Shown: in pieces, positions 7,295 to 16,656 of the stretch
Layout: every line of letters starts with the position of its first letter
How positions within the stretch are numbered: position 1 is the stretch's first letter
Source: Sinomonas humi
GTDB lineage: Bacteria; Actinomycetota; Actinomycetes; Actinomycetales; Micrococcaceae
Assembly (NCBI RefSeq): GCF_000802235.1
Contig: NZ_JTDL01000118.1
Coordinates: 1 to 43,171 of the forward strand
Direction: 5' to 3'
Length of the DNA: 43,171 bases
Position numbers and translations under genes: made by a program
The notes under the pieces: model-generated
The model's database searches: none
The model's input: only the letters and a program-made list of their open reading frames with translations
Told to the model about the DNA's origin: nothing

Positions 7295-8680
7295 CTAGAG
7301 TTCGGGGACGACGGCGGTCGCGACCTTTGCCGGCGGCCGCACGGGGAGCAGCACGAGCAGGCCCGCGAGGAGCACGACCATGATGCCGAGGATGCCCCAG
7401 CGCTGGGCCTGCCCGCTGGCGACGAGGGGCGTTGCGACCGCGATGGACAGGCTGAAGAGGGTGGGGGAGAGGAAGCTCACGGCCCGGCCGGTCGTCGCAT
7501 AGAGGCCGAACAGCTCGCCGGACTCCCCGTCGGGCGCGAGCCGGGCCAGATAGGCGCGGGCTGAGGCCTGGGCAGGGCCGACGAAGAGGCACAGGAACAG
7601 GCCGAACACCCAGAAGGTCGCCGCTCCTGGCCACGTGAACCCGCCGAGATGGTAGGTCTCATTTCCGAGCGCCAGCACTGCGAAGCCCGCGATCAAGAGC
7701 CCAATGAGGGACCCGATGATGACACGTTTGGGACCGATGCGGTCATCCAGAACCCCGCCGAGAATCGCCCCCACGGCCGCCACAACGTTCCCGAAGACCG
7801 CGAAGAAGATGACCTGGCTCAGCGAGAAGCCGAACGTGCCGGCCGCGATCACCCCGCCGAACGTGAACACCGCAGCGAGCCCGTCGCGGAACACAGCGCT
7901 CGCGATGAGGAAGTACAGCGTGTGCGGGCTCGTCTGCCAGATCGCGCGGATCCTCCGGAACAGCAGTGCATACGAGGCGACAACGCCCAGCTTGGCTGCG
8001 CGCCGCCGTCGTACTTCCGGCACGGAGAACATGACCGGAAGGGAGAACACCACGATCCACAGCATCGAGAACACGGCGACGAGCCGGATGTTGAGGCTCT
8101 CCGCCGTCGAGGATCCGAACCAGTGGAAGACGGGCTGGACGAACAGGACGAGGACAAGCAGGAGTGCGACGATGCCGCCGAAGTACCCGGCCGACCAGCC
8201 GAGACCGGAGATTCGGCCGATGGTCTTCGGTGTCGCGATCTGCTGAAGCATCGCGTTGTAGTTGACGCCTGCGAGCTCGGAGAACACGTGGCCGGCAGCG
8301 ATGAGGCCGGCTCCGTACCAGAGGAATTCTGGCCGCGGATACGCGAAGAAGCACAGCCCGGTCAGGAGCGCCACGACGCCCGTGTGGATCCCGAGCCACA
8401 GCTTGCGGCGGCCGCCCGCGTCTGAACGCTGGCCGGAAACGGGGGCGAGCAGCGCGATGAGGAGGCCGCCGATGCCGAGCGCGAGGCCGAGCACTGAGGA
8501 AGCGTGATCGGAACCACCGAAGGCGGAGGACGTGAGATATACAGTGAACACGAATGTGGTCATGACGGCGTTGAAGGCCGCGGACCCCCAGTCCCACGAG
8601 GCCCAAGCGAGGACTTGGCCCTTACGGACGGGGGCGATCTGGAGCTCGAGCTCCGAGGGCTGCGGCGCGGCAGTCGACAT
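7295..8680 (-). CDS. MFS transporter, UMF1/Atg22-like
   Basis: About 461 residues with 12 hydrophobic segments. The motif ASWDWGSAAFNAVMTTFVF near residue 25 is the W/YDWGxSA signature of the UMF1 (Atg22-like) family, and GQRSDAGGRRKLWL is the cytoplasmic loop 2-3 motif of the major facilitator superfamily. The substrate is unknown; fungal Atg22 relatives export amino acids from the vacuole. ATG 8680 (MSTAAPQPSELE) is preferred over 8689 and over a much longer reading that would enter the mrp promoter. TAGCAT lies 7 nt before 8680. The gene is divergent from the mrp operon; 8690-8795 presumably holds both promoters. Confidence 0.82.
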   Translation of the reverse strand: MSTAAPQPSELELQIAPVRKGQVLAWASWDWGSAAFNAVMTTFVFTVYLTSSAFGGSDHASSVLGLALGIGGLLIALLAPVSGQRSDAGGRRKLWLGIHTGVVALLTGLCFFAYPRPEFLWYGAGLIAAGHVFSELAGVNYNAMLQQIATPKTIGRISGLGWSAGYFGGIVALLLVLVLFVQPVFHWFGSSTAESLNIRLVAVFSMLWIVVFSLPVMFSVPEVRRRRAAKLGVVASYALLFRRIRAIWQTSPHTLYFLIASAVFRDGLAAVFTFGGVIAAGTFGFSLSQVIFFAVFGNVVAAVGAILGGVLDDRIGPKRVIIGSLIGLLIAGFAVLALGNETYHLGGFTWPGAATFWVFGLFLCLFVGPAQASARAYLARLAPDGESGELFGLYATTGRAVSFLSPTLFSLSIAVATPLVASGQAQRWGILGIMVVLLAGLLVLLPVRPPAKVATAVVPEL

Positions 8681-8795
8681 AGCTCGCATGCTAGCGCTTG
8701 ATAGGGTGAAGTTCCCGGAGCACCGAACCCAACTGATGATCGCCCGACTCCAACTTCCTTTGACTCGATACCGACTGACGTAGCGGAGGCGCCCT

Positions 8796-11780
8796 GTGGT
8801 ACCAGTCATCGCCCTGCACTATGCAGTGGCGGCTGGTGCGCCCTGGATCTTCCGGCGTTGGGGCCGCGCGTCGTTCCTGATCCTCGCGGCGGTGCCCGCG
8901 CTCTCCCTCGTCTGGCTCGTCTTCCAACACGGCAGTGCCTACGGCACTGGACATGGTGGCGGCCTCGTCGAGACGTATCCGTTCGTCCCCGCGCTGCACT
9001 TCGACGTCGCGTTCCGCATCGATCCCCTTGCGTGGGTCATGGAGTTGCTCGTCCTGGGCGTGGGCGCGCTCGTCCTCGCCTACTGCTCGCGGTACTTCAA
9101 GGATGACGACGACGGCCTCGGCGGGTTCGGTGGGCAGCTCCTCGCGTTCGCAGGAACCATGTTCGGCCTCGTCGCCGCGGACGATCTCGTCTCCCTCTAC
9201 GTCTTCTGGGAGGTCACGAGCGTCCTCTCGTTCCTCCTCATAGGCTTCGCGCGCACCCGGCTCGCGGCGCGGCGCTCGGCGGTTCAGGCACTCATCGTGA
9301 CGACGGCGGGCGGCCTCGCCATGCTCGTCGGGATCGTCATGATCGGGACGGCGGCAGGCACCTACCGCATCTCGGAGATCCTCGCCAATGCAGGCCGATT
9401 GACGACGGCGCCCGGCACCTCAGGGGTTATCGCTGCGGGCGCGCTCTTGCTCCTCGTGGGCGCGCTGAGCAAGTCGGCGCTCGTACCGTTCCACTTCTGG
9501 CTGCCTGCGGCAATGGCCGCACCGGCGCCAGTCTCGGCCTACTTGCACGCCGCTGCGATGGTGAAGGCCGGGGTCTACCTCGTGGCGAGGCTCGCGCCAG
9601 GCTTCGCGGACACGCCCTTCTGGCGGCCCGTCGTCCTCGGCTTGGGGGCGGCCACCCTCCTCGTCGGCGGGTACCGGGCCCTTCGGCAGACCGACATCAA
9701 GCTGCTCCTCGCGTTCGGCACGGTGAGCCAGCTCGGATTCATGATCGCCGTCGTCGGCCTCGGCACCCCCGAGGCGGCGCTCGCGGGGCTCGCGCTCGTC
9801 GTCGCCCACGCCCTCTTCAAGGCCGCGCTCTTCCTGATCGTCGGGATCGTCGACCACCAGACGGGAACGCGCGACATCCGGCGGCTCTCGGGTCTGTTCC
9901 GCCGCGCGCCACGGCTCACAGTCCTCGCGGTGCTCGCCGCGGCGTCGATGGCCGGTCTCCCGCTCTTCGGGGGATTCGTCGCGAAGGAGAGCATCTTCGC
10001 GGCGTTCACCGAGGCGTTCGGCGCGCACGGACCGCTCTCCGCGCTCGCGGGAGTGGCCGTGCTCGCAGCGCTCGTGGTCGGTTCCGCACTTACGGTCGCG
10101 TACAGCGCGCGCTTCGTGTGGGGCACGTTCGCACCCAAACGCGGCCTCTCGGACACGCATTTCAAGCCAGTCACACCCCTGTTCGTCGCCGCGCCGCTGA
10201 TTCTCGCGGTGCTCGGGCTCGTGTATGGAGTGTGGCCGGCCCCCGTCGACGCTTGGGTGAGCCCGTATTCGCACGCCGCTAGCCATCTCTCGGCATGGCA
10301 CGGCTTCGAGCTGCCGCTCGCGTTCTCCGTGGCCGCTTGGGCCGGCGGGGCGCTGCTGTTCTGGGCCCGCGATCCCGTGTACCGCCTCCAGGTCGCGCTC
10401 TCGGGGCTGCCCGACGCCGAGCGCGCCTACCGCGGCCTCGTCGGTGCCGTCGACGACGCCGCGATCTGGGTGACGGGCCGCACCCAGCGCGGATCGCTCT
10501 TCTTCTACCTCGCGGTGATCCTCTCGATCGCGACGCTCCTGCCGCTCGTCGTCATGCTCTTCACGCGCCCGGCCATCCCCGGAGGCGCCTACTTCGTGGA
10601 CCCGAAATCGCCGCTGCAGGCGATCATCGGCGTTGGGATCGTGATCGGGGCGCTCGCAGCGGTCCGGGCCAACAAACGGTTCCTCGCGGTCCTCATGGTC
10701 TCCGTCACGGGGTACGGGATAGCTCTCATCTTCGCGCTGCAGGGCGCGCCCGACCTCGCGATGACCCAGCTCTTGGTCGAGACGATCGTGCTCGTCGCGT
10801 TCGTGCTCGGCATGCGTCGGCTGCCCGCACAGCTGCGCGGGCGAACCGGCGGAGGCTACCGCGTTACCCGGGTGATCATCGCCGTGCTGTTCGGCGCGGT
10901 GATCGTGTTCGCCGGCATGTTCGCGATGGGGGCGAGGACCGATGCGCCCATCTCGCTGCGGTTCCCCGAACTCGCCTACAACGAGGGCGGCGGGAACAAC
11001 ATCGTCAATGTCACCCTCGTAGACATCCGCGCGTGGGACACGTTTGGGGAGATCTCCGTCCTCGTCCTCGCCGCCACCGGGATCGCGAGCCTCATCTTCA
11101 TCAGCCACCGCGGGCGCCGTCCAGGCCCCACGCACGAGGTCGAGACGGGGAGCATCGGACGCGTCCGCGGCGTCGACCCCACTTCGCGCGGCGGAGCAGA
11201 GCTCGCGGTCGCCCGGACGTTCGCTTCTCTCGAGCGCGATGCTTGGCTCGTGGCCGGCCGGACCCTCGCGCCTGAGCGGCGCTCGATCATCTTCGAGGTC
11301 ATTACCCGGCTCGTGTTCCACGGGATGGTGCTCTTCTCGATCTATCTCCTCCTCGCAGGCCACAACAGTGCGGGCGGCGGGTTCGCGGGCGGACTCGTCG
11401 CGGGGATCGCCCTGACGATCCGCTACCTCGCCGGTGGCCGCTTCGAGCTGCACGAGGCCGCGCCGTTCAACCCGGGCATCCTCCTCGGCGCAGGGCTTGC
11501 GACGGCGGCGCTTTCCGCCGCGGTTCCGCTTCTCGTCGGCGGCCAGATCCTCCAGAGCGCGATCATCAGCATGTGGCTGCCCGTCTTCGGCGACGTGAAG
11601 TTCGTGACGTCGACGATCTTCGACGTCGGTGTGTACCTCATCGTCGTCGCCCTCGTGATCGACGTCCTGCGAAGCCTCGGCTCGCGGATCGACGAGCAGC
11701 TCGAGGATCAGGCGCACGCCGATGCAGCTCGCGAGCTGCGGAATCGGAGTGAGCGCGAGCAGGAGAGGGAGCGCGCATGA
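8796..11780 (+). CDS. mrpA: Mrp Na+/H+ antiporter subunit A with fused B domain
   Basis: A 994-residue membrane protein, first gene of a complete mrp operon. Residues about 60-450 form the NuoL-like proton-translocating core (YVFWEVTSVLSFLLIGF; HFWLPAAMAAPAPVSAYLHA). Residues about 590-760 contain the MbhD/MbhE-like region, and residues about 825-970 the MnhB domain (HGMVLFSIYLLLAGHNSAGG), so MrpB is fused at the C-terminus as usual in actinobacteria. The complex uses proton influx to expel Na+ and supports alkaline and salt tolerance. GTG at 8796 is supported by GGAGG at 8785-8789. The product ends in a charged tail and overlaps mrpC by 4 nt. Confidence 0.95.
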   Translation: MVPVIALHYAVAAGAPWIFRRWGRASFLILAAVPALSLVWLVFQHGSAYGTGHGGGLVETYPFVPALHFDVAFRIDPLAWVMELLVLGVGALVLAYCSRYFKDDDDGLGGFGGQLLAFAGTMFGLVAADDLVSLYVFWEVTSVLSFLLIGFARTRLAARRSAVQALIVTTAGGLAMLVGIVMIGTAAGTYRISEILANAGRLTTAPGTSGVIAAGALLLLVGALSKSALVPFHFWLPAAMAAPAPVSAYLHAAAMVKAGVYLVARLAPGFADTPFWRPVVLGLGAATLLVGGYRALRQTDIKLLLAFGTVSQLGFMIAVVGLGTPEAALAGLALVVAHALFKAALFLIVGIVDHQTGTRDIRRLSGLFRRAPRLTVLAVLAAASMAGLPLFGGFVAKESIFAAFTEAFGAHGPLSALAGVAVLAALVVGSALTVAYSARFVWGTFAPKRGLSDTHFKPVTPLFVAAPLILAVLGLVYGVWPAPVDAWVSPYSHAASHLSAWHGFELPLAFSVAAWAGGALLFWARDPVYRLQVALSGLPDAERAYRGLVGAVDDAAIWVTGRTQRGSLFFYLAVILSIATLLPLVVMLFTRPAIPGGAYFVDPKSPLQAIIGVGIVIGALAAVRANKRFLAVLMVSVTGYGIALIFALQGAPDLAMTQLLVETIVLVAFVLGMRRLPAQLRGRTGGGYRVTRVIIAVLFGAVIVFAGMFAMGARTDAPISLRFPELAYNEGGGNNIVNVTLVDIRAWDTFGEISVLVLAATGIASLIFISHRGRRPGPTHEVETGSIGRVRGVDPTSRGGAELAVARTFASLERDAWLVAGRTLAPERRSIIFEVITRLVFHGMVLFSIYLLLAGHNSAGGGFAGGLVAGIALTIRYLAGGRFELHEAAPFNPGILLGAGLATAALSAAVPLLVGGQILQSAIISMWLPVFGDVKFVTSTIFDVGVYLIVVALVIDVLRSLGSRIDEQLEDQAHADAARELRNRSEREQERERA

Positions 11781-12343
11781 ACCCCAATCTGACACTGCTC
11801 ATCATCTCCGGGGTGCTCTTCGCGTGCGGGATCTACCTCGTGCTCGAGCGGAGCCTCACGCGCGTCCTCCTCGGCCTCATGATGCTGACGAACGGCGCGA
11901 ACCTCCTGCTCCTGACGACCGGCGGCTATGCCGGCCTGGCGCCGTTCTTCGCCAAGGGCACCGATCCGCGGGCATACACCGATCCGCTCCCAGAGGCGTT
12001 CGTGCTGACCTCGATTGTCATCTCGTTCGCCGTGACAGGCTTCATGCTCGCCCTTGTCTACCGGACCTGGCAGCTCGGCCGAGGAGACGAGGTCGCGGAC
12101 GATCTCGAGGACCGGCGAGTCGCGGCCCAGACCGGCTCGCAGCCGGAGGAGGACGCGATCCTTCCCGAGGACGTCAGTGAGTTCATGGACCGCGAGGAGG
12201 CGGCAGCCGCCGATCGGGCGGCTGTGCACAGCGCACGCCAGAAGGTCATGGCGCGGGACGCGGCCGGCGCCCCGCTCGACGGCGATGCGGCGTACGGCCA
12301 GACTTCTGACCGCGTCTCCCGCGATGGAGAGGACCCCGAGTGA
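11777..12343 (+). CDS. mrpC: Mrp antiporter subunit C with long cytoplasmic tail
   Basis: A 188-residue protein. The first ~110 residues are a NuoK-like subunit with three membrane segments (GIYLVLERSLTRVLLGLMM; NLLLLTTGG; VISFAVTGFMLALVYR). The rest, about 75 residues, is a hydrophilic, acidic extension absent from the ~115-residue Bacillus MrpC. The tail is rich in Asp, Glu and Arg with no recognised motif. The ATG overlaps the mrpA stop (ATGA), and the stop overlaps the GTG of mrpD. Confidence 0.93.
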   Translation: MNPNLTLLIISGVLFACGIYLVLERSLTRVLLGLMMLTNGANLLLLTTGGYAGLAPFFAKGTDPRAYTDPLPEAFVLTSIVISFAVTGFMLALVYRTWQLGRGDEVADDLEDRRVAAQTGSQPEEDAILPEDVSEFMDREEAAAADRAAVHSARQKVMARDAAGAPLDGDAAYGQTSDRVSRDGEDPE

Positions 12344-13923
12344 ATCTCGCCAGCCTCGCGCCACTCGCCGTCGTCCTCCCGCTCTTCGGCGCGGCGGTGA
12401 CGTTCGTGCTCCTGCGGCAGGAGCGCGCGCAGCGGATCGTGAGCATCGGCGTCGTCGCACTCACCCTTGCACTCGAGGTGACGCTTCTGGCATCGGTCTG
12501 GGGCGGCGGGACGGTCGCTGTGCCGATCGGCGAGTGGGTCCCGCCGTGGGGCATCACGCTCGTCGTGGACCAGTTCTCCTCGCTCATGCTCGTGATTTCG
12601 AGTTCGGTGAGCCTCGCGGTCCTCATCTACGCGGTGTCGCAGGGCGTGGCCGATGGAGACCACCGCGACGGCCCGATCTCCGTCTTCCACCCGAGCTTCC
12701 TCATCCTGATAGCGGGGGTCTCGGACGCGTTCCTGGCCGGCGACCTCTTCAATCTGTACGTCGGCTTCGAGATGCTCCTCACCGCGAGCTACGTCCTCCT
12801 CACGCTCGGGGGCACGACGGCGAGGATCCGCGCCGGGGTGACCTACGTCGTCGTGAGCGTCGTCTCGTCACTCTTGTTCCTCATCGCCATCGCGATGGTC
12901 TACGCCGCGACCGGCACCGTGAACATGGCGGACCTCGCGGTGAAGCTCGGGCACCTGAGGCCGGGCATGCAACTGCTCCTGCACGTCATGCTGCTCCTCG
13001 GGTTCGGGATCAAGGCCGCGGTGTTCCCGCTCTCGTTCTGGCTCCCCGACTCGTATCCCACCGCTCCCGCCCCGGTCACGGCAGTGTTCGCCGGATTGCT
13101 CACCAAGGTCGGCGTGTATGCCATGGTGCGCACCGAGACGCTCCTGTTCCCCGGCGACCAGCTCAATGCGCCCCTCATGGTGGTCGCGCTCCTCACGATG
13201 GTTGTCGGCATCCTGGGCGCGCTGGCCCAGACGGACATCAAGCGCCTGCTGTCCTTCACACTTGTGAGCCACATCGGGTACATGGTGTTCGGGCTCGCGA
13301 TGAGTTCGGTGATCGGGCTCGCCTCCACCGTGTTCTACGTCATGCACCACATCACGGTGCAGACTTCCCTGTTCCTCGTCGCAGGGCTGATCGAGCGGCG
13401 TGCCGGGTCCGCCTCGATCGACCGGCTGGGCGGCCTCGCGAAGCTGTCCCCGCTGCTTGGCCTCCTCTATTTCCTCCCCGCGATGAACCTCGCCGGGATC
13501 CCCCCGCTTTCCGGCTTTCTCGGGAAACTTGGTCTCATCCAGGCGGGTGTGTCGCTAGGCACCCCGCTTGCGCTCGCCGTCGTCGTCGCCGGCGTGGCGG
13601 TGAGCCTTCTGACGCTCCTTGCGCTCGCGCGCGTGTGGGCGCGCGCCTTCTGGCGAACTCCGGACGACGCCGAGAATCCCGACCGCGCGCTCCTCGCCAA
13701 CCCGCACCCGGGTTCGATGCCGCGTGCCATGGTCGGCGCGACGGCGGGCCTAGTGGCCCTCGGCCTCGCGCTGACGGTGTTCGCCGGCCCGCTCTTCAGC
13801 GTGAGCCAGCAAGCGGCGAACGACATGCTCGACCGCACCCCGTACATCACGGCAGTGCTGGGACAGGACGCCGCCCACGAGGCCGCTCAACAGGCTGCGC
13901 AGGCAGGGGTGGCGCGCCCATGA
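12340..13923 (+). CDS. mrpD: Mrp antiporter subunit D
   Basis: A 527-residue NuoN/NuoM-like membrane subunit with about 14 hydrophobic segments. LFNLYVGFEMLLTASYVLL holds the conserved Glu of the antiporter-like subunits, and AVFPLSFWLPDSYPTAPAPV and LAQTDIKRLLSFTLVSHIG hold the conserved Lys/His residues of the proton path. With MrpA it forms the ion-translocating part of the complex. The GTG start overlaps the mrpC stop and the stop overlaps mrpE. Confidence 0.95.
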   Translation: MNLASLAPLAVVLPLFGAAVTFVLLRQERAQRIVSIGVVALTLALEVTLLASVWGGGTVAVPIGEWVPPWGITLVVDQFSSLMLVISSSVSLAVLIYAVSQGVADGDHRDGPISVFHPSFLILIAGVSDAFLAGDLFNLYVGFEMLLTASYVLLTLGGTTARIRAGVTYVVVSVVSSLLFLIAIAMVYAATGTVNMADLAVKLGHLRPGMQLLLHVMLLLGFGIKAAVFPLSFWLPDSYPTAPAPVTAVFAGLLTKVGVYAMVRTETLLFPGDQLNAPLMVVALLTMVVGILGALAQTDIKRLLSFTLVSHIGYMVFGLAMSSVIGLASTVFYVMHHITVQTSLFLVAGLIERRAGSASIDRLGGLAKLSPLLGLLYFLPAMNLAGIPPLSGFLGKLGLIQAGVSLGTPLALAVVVAGVAVSLLTLLALARVWARAFWRTPDDAENPDRALLANPHPGSMPRAMVGATAGLVALGLALTVFAGPLFSVSQQAANDMLDRTPYITAVLGQDAAHEAAQQAAQAGVARP

Positions 13924-14510
13924 GCCCCGTTCGTCGCATCTCGCTCCGCACCGAGCTGCCCCTGCTCGCGTGGCTCGTGATTGTCTGGGGCGCCCTCTGG
14001 CAGGACTTCAGCGTCGGGAACCTCGTGTTCGGGCTGGTGCTCGCGCTGCTCGTGACGCGGTTCCTGTACCTGCCGCCGGTTGAGCTCAACGGCCGGTTCA
14101 ACGTGCTCCATGCCTTGCGCTTCGCGTTCGTGTTCCTCTGGCACGTCATCGACGCCAGTGTGAGGCTCCTGTGGCTCGCCCTCGTGACGGGACCGAGAGC
14201 GAGCAGCGCAATCGTCGCCGTGCCGCTGCGGACCCACAGCGACCTCATGGTCACCGCGACTGGACACGCGACCTCACTCATCCCCGGTTCGCTCATCGTC
14301 GACGTGGACCGTGCCAATGCAACCCTCTACGTCCACGGCATCGACGTTCCTGACGTGGCGGCCGCCGAAAAGCTGCGGCGTTCCGTGCTCGCCGCCGAGG
14401 CGCAACTCATCCGGATCATGGGGTCTCGCGAGGACCTGAAGGTGCTGCGCGATGAGGAGGCGCTGCTGGGGCCGGATTCCTCCGCGGCAGGAAGGGAGGC
14501 GGGCCGGTGA
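13920..14510 (+). CDS. mrpE: Mrp antiporter subunit E
   Basis: A 196-residue member of the MnhE family with two to three N-terminal membrane segments (LLAWLVIVWGALW; NLVFGLVLALLVTRFLYLPP) followed by a cytoplasmic domain containing TATGHATSLIPGSLIVDVD and LYVHGID, the most conserved part of MrpE. It is required for assembly or activity of the complex in Bacillus. ATG at 13920 overlaps the mrpD stop; the stop overlaps the mrpF GTG. Confidence 0.93.
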   Translation: MSPVRRISLRTELPLLAWLVIVWGALWQDFSVGNLVFGLVLALLVTRFLYLPPVELNGRFNVLHALRFAFVFLWHVIDASVRLLWLALVTGPRASSAIVAVPLRTHSDLMVTATGHATSLIPGSLIVDVDRANATLYVHGIDVPDVAAAEKLRRSVLAAEAQLIRIMGSREDLKVLRDEEALLGPDSSAAGREAGR

Positions 14511-14779
14511 CGTTCCTCGACGGAAGCGTGCTCGTTTGCAGCGTGCTGCTCGCGCTCGCGGCGCTTGGCGCCGTCGTCCGGATGATCAAGGGGCCTGCGC
14601 TCCTCGACCGCGTGCTCGCAGCGGACGTGCTGCTCGTGGTCCTCGCGTCAGGGCTGATCGTCAACATGGCGGTCAGCCGTAACACCGACAATCTCGCCCT
14701 CGTCGTGGCGATCACGCTGATCGGTTTCGTCGGCTCGGTGACCGTGGCACGGTTTGTGCAGGACCGGAGGCGGCCGTGA
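14507..14779 (+). CDS. mrpF: Mrp antiporter subunit F
   Basis: A 90-residue small subunit with three membrane segments. The motif RMIKGPALLDRVLAADVL near residues 25-42 is characteristic of MrpF/MnhF. The GTG start overlaps the mrpE stop (GTGA) and the stop overlaps mrpG in the same way. Confidence 0.93.
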   Translation: MTFLDGSVLVCSVLLALAALGAVVRMIKGPALLDRVLAADVLLVVLASGLIVNMAVSRNTDNLALVVAITLIGFVGSVTVARFVQDRRRP

Positions 14780-15141
14780 ATGTGAGTTCGGTCGTGGACA
14801 TCGTAGCCGGGGTGCTGATGGTGCTCGGTGCCCTCATGTCGCTCGGCGCGGCGATCGGCCTCCTCCGCTTTCCCGACCTGCTCACCCGGATGCACGCCGC
14901 GACGAAGCCCCAGGTGCTCGGGTCACTGCTCCTGCTGACGGCGCTCGGACTCGAGCTGCGGTCATGGGCGCTCGTGCCGCTGCTCGTCGTCGCGTGGATC
15001 TTCCAGCTGCTGACCGTCCCGGTCTCGGCCCACATGGTCGGAAGGGCTGGGTACCGGACCAAGCACGTCGACAAGGCTCGGCTCACCGTCGACGAGCTCG
15101 ACGACGTCGTCGCCCGCGTGGAGCGGGCCGACGAGGGGTAG
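14776..15141 (+). CDS. mrpG: Mrp antiporter subunit G, last gene of the operon
   Basis: A 121-residue MnhG family subunit with three membrane segments; RFPDLLTRMHAATKPQVLG is the family signature. An acidic C-terminus (LTVDELDDVVARVERADEG) extends into the cytoplasm. The GTG start overlaps the mrpF stop. The operon ends here, convergent with abiEii. The 43-nt gap holds no obvious terminator. Confidence 0.93.
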   Translation: MNVSSVVDIVAGVLMVLGALMSLGAAIGLLRFPDLLTRMHAATKPQVLGSLLLLTALGLELRSWALVPLLVVAWIFQLLTVPVSAHMVGRAGYRTKHVDKARLTVDELDDVVARVERADEG

Positions 15142-15184
15142 CGTGGCGGGTCGCTGAAAGCTCCAGGCGCCGTCTACGGAGGAA

Positions 15185-16060
15185 TCAGGACCACGCCTGA
15201 GAGCCAGGGTCCCAAATGGAACCTGCCTTGAGGGTTCCGTCGAAGACCGGCCCGACGAACGCGAGGACCCTCTCGACCTGCTCGCCGAGGTCTCCGAGGC
15301 ACAGGTGCTCAACCTTTTGCCTCCTCCGCCACGCTGCCCACTTCACCTGACCGACCTCCTGATAACCCGAGAGCCGTGGAGCCAGCGGGACAACTTGGAC
15401 CGACCGGTGCGCTGCAACTCGCCCAACTGCTTCCTGCAGCTCCCCGGCCTCGAACTTGGAACGATCCGCCACTACGCCGATGTCCAAAAGGTCTCTCCAG
15501 CGAATGCTCGTCGTCCCGCGCTGGAGCATCGTGACTGTCTTCTCAGCGATCACAGTCACGAGGGGGTGACCCTGGATCTCGACGAAGCCGCCGAGCAGGG
15601 CTGGCAACTCAACCTGCTCGGGCTTCGGCCAGATGGGGTCGCCGGTACTGACGTCCAGCTTGATCTGGATCTTCGCCGTGTGGACGCGTGCACTAAGGCT
15701 GACACGCAGGCCTTCGTACTCGTCTTCTTCACGTATCGGCTCGACAGCCATCGAGCCGGGGTCCAACTCGAGCCCATCCTGGGCATCGATGTCGCACACC
15801 GCTCCCACAACCGTAGTGATGTGCTCGACGTCCAGTTCGAAGTCGAGGGCCTGCATGTCGATGTCGCGCGTCGGGCGCCGGAGCGCATGCGCGGACAGCA
15901 GGATTCCGCCCTTGAGGCAGAAGTCGCGGGCGTAGGGGCTGCGGCCCAAGCGGGCGAGGAATCGCTTCAGGCCGTAGAGGACGATCAGTTCGTCCAGTGG
16001 CCTCTTGCGGTCCCGGGCCAGATTCCTCAGCTGAAGGTAGATAGATCTGCCGTCGGTCAC
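15185..16060 (-). CDS. abiEii: AbiEii toxin, nucleotidyltransferase of the AbiE system
   Basis: A 291-residue nucleotidyltransferase-fold protein. FCLKGGILLSAHAL (about 47-60) is the GG(I/L) nucleotide-binding loop, and RPTRDIDMQALDFE (about 62-75) supplies the catalytic acidic residues (DID). EKTVTMLQRGTTSIRWRDLLDI (about 170-192) matches the conserved Lys/Arg-Asp region of AbiEii toxins. Related toxins (MenT, AbiEii) bind NTP and inactivate growth, in some cases by modifying tRNA; here the target is unknown. It follows abiEi with a 4-nt overlap. AbiE systems abort phage infection and stabilise DNA. Confidence 0.9.
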   Translation of the reverse strand: MTDGRSIYLQLRNLARDRKRPLDELIVLYGLKRFLARLGRSPYARDFCLKGGILLSAHALRRPTRDIDMQALDFELDVEHITTVVGAVCDIDAQDGLELDPGSMAVEPIREEDEYEGLRVSLSARVHTAKIQIKLDVSTGDPIWPKPEQVELPALLGGFVEIQGHPLVTVIAEKTVTMLQRGTTSIRWRDLLDIGVVADRSKFEAGELQEAVGRVAAHRSVQVVPLAPRLSGYQEVGQVKWAAWRRRQKVEHLCLGDLGEQVERVLAFVGPVFDGTLKAGSIWDPGSQAWS

Positions 16061-16656
16061 GAGAGGACCTCGAGGGCCTGTCGCAAAGGTCCCTTTGCGC
16101 GAGGCAAGGCGGATGCGATCTCCATCAGCTGGGAAGGTTGCGCGCCTCGGCGCCGCAGCCAGTTGCGCAGGGCTTCGACGCCCGTCTCGTAGCCGACGGT
16201 GCCACGCAGGCGGAACGCGTCAACGATGGATCGCTCTGCGGAATAGAGGCCGATCTCGGCGCCATGGCTGCCCTCGATCTTCACCATCGAGCGGCCGAGC
16301 GCGAAGGTTCCCCTGTCGAAGACGTGCCATCTCACGGGGGCGGTGAGTTCGGGAGGGGTCTTCCCCCGCGGGAGGGCAAGGTCGACCGCTGACGGGATTT
16401 CGTCGATGAGCTGATGTCTGGCCAGGGCGCTGGCGAGGCAGATGGTGGCCTGCGGGGCCTTGTGGGCGGCTTCGAGCAGGTCTGGGTCGCCTTCCAAGGC
16501 GCCTTCGGCTGCGAACAGTCCCGACCCGATCATCTCGACAGTGCCGGACGCGACCATCCGGTACAGACTCGACTTCGAGACCCCAGAGGCCACGGCGTCT
16601 CGGAGGGTGAACACCCCTGCTGGGAGACGATCAACAAGTCCCGTTCTTGGAGCCAT
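16057..16656 (-). CDS. abiEi: AbiEi antitoxin and transcriptional autorepressor
   Basis: A 199-residue protein with an N-terminal winged helix (FTLRDAVASGVSKSSLYRMVASGTVEMIGSG, about residues 17-47) and the C-terminal AbiEi domain (SAERSIVDAFRLRG near 138-151). In characterised type IV systems AbiEi represses its operon by binding inverted repeats and counters the toxin without direct binding. A strong inverted repeat covering the promoter begins directly at its start codon. There is no Shine-Dalgarno; the ATG at 16656 lies 6 nt after the -10. Confidence 0.9.
   Translation of the reverse strand: MAPRTGLVDRLPAGVFTLRDAVASGVSKSSLYRMVASGTVEMIGSGLFAAEGALEGDPDLLEAAHKAPQATICLASALARHQLIDEIPSAVDLALPRGKTPPELTAPVRWHVFDRGTFALGRSMVKIEGSHGAEIGLYSAERSIVDAFRLRGTVGYETGVEALRNWLRRRGAQPSQLMEIASALPRAKGPLRQALEVLS

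Noticed and set aside
9420-11795. 791-residue minus-strand open frame opposite mrpA
   Set aside because: Arg/Glu/Asp-rich shadow of a conserved membrane protein gene, without any recognisable domain.
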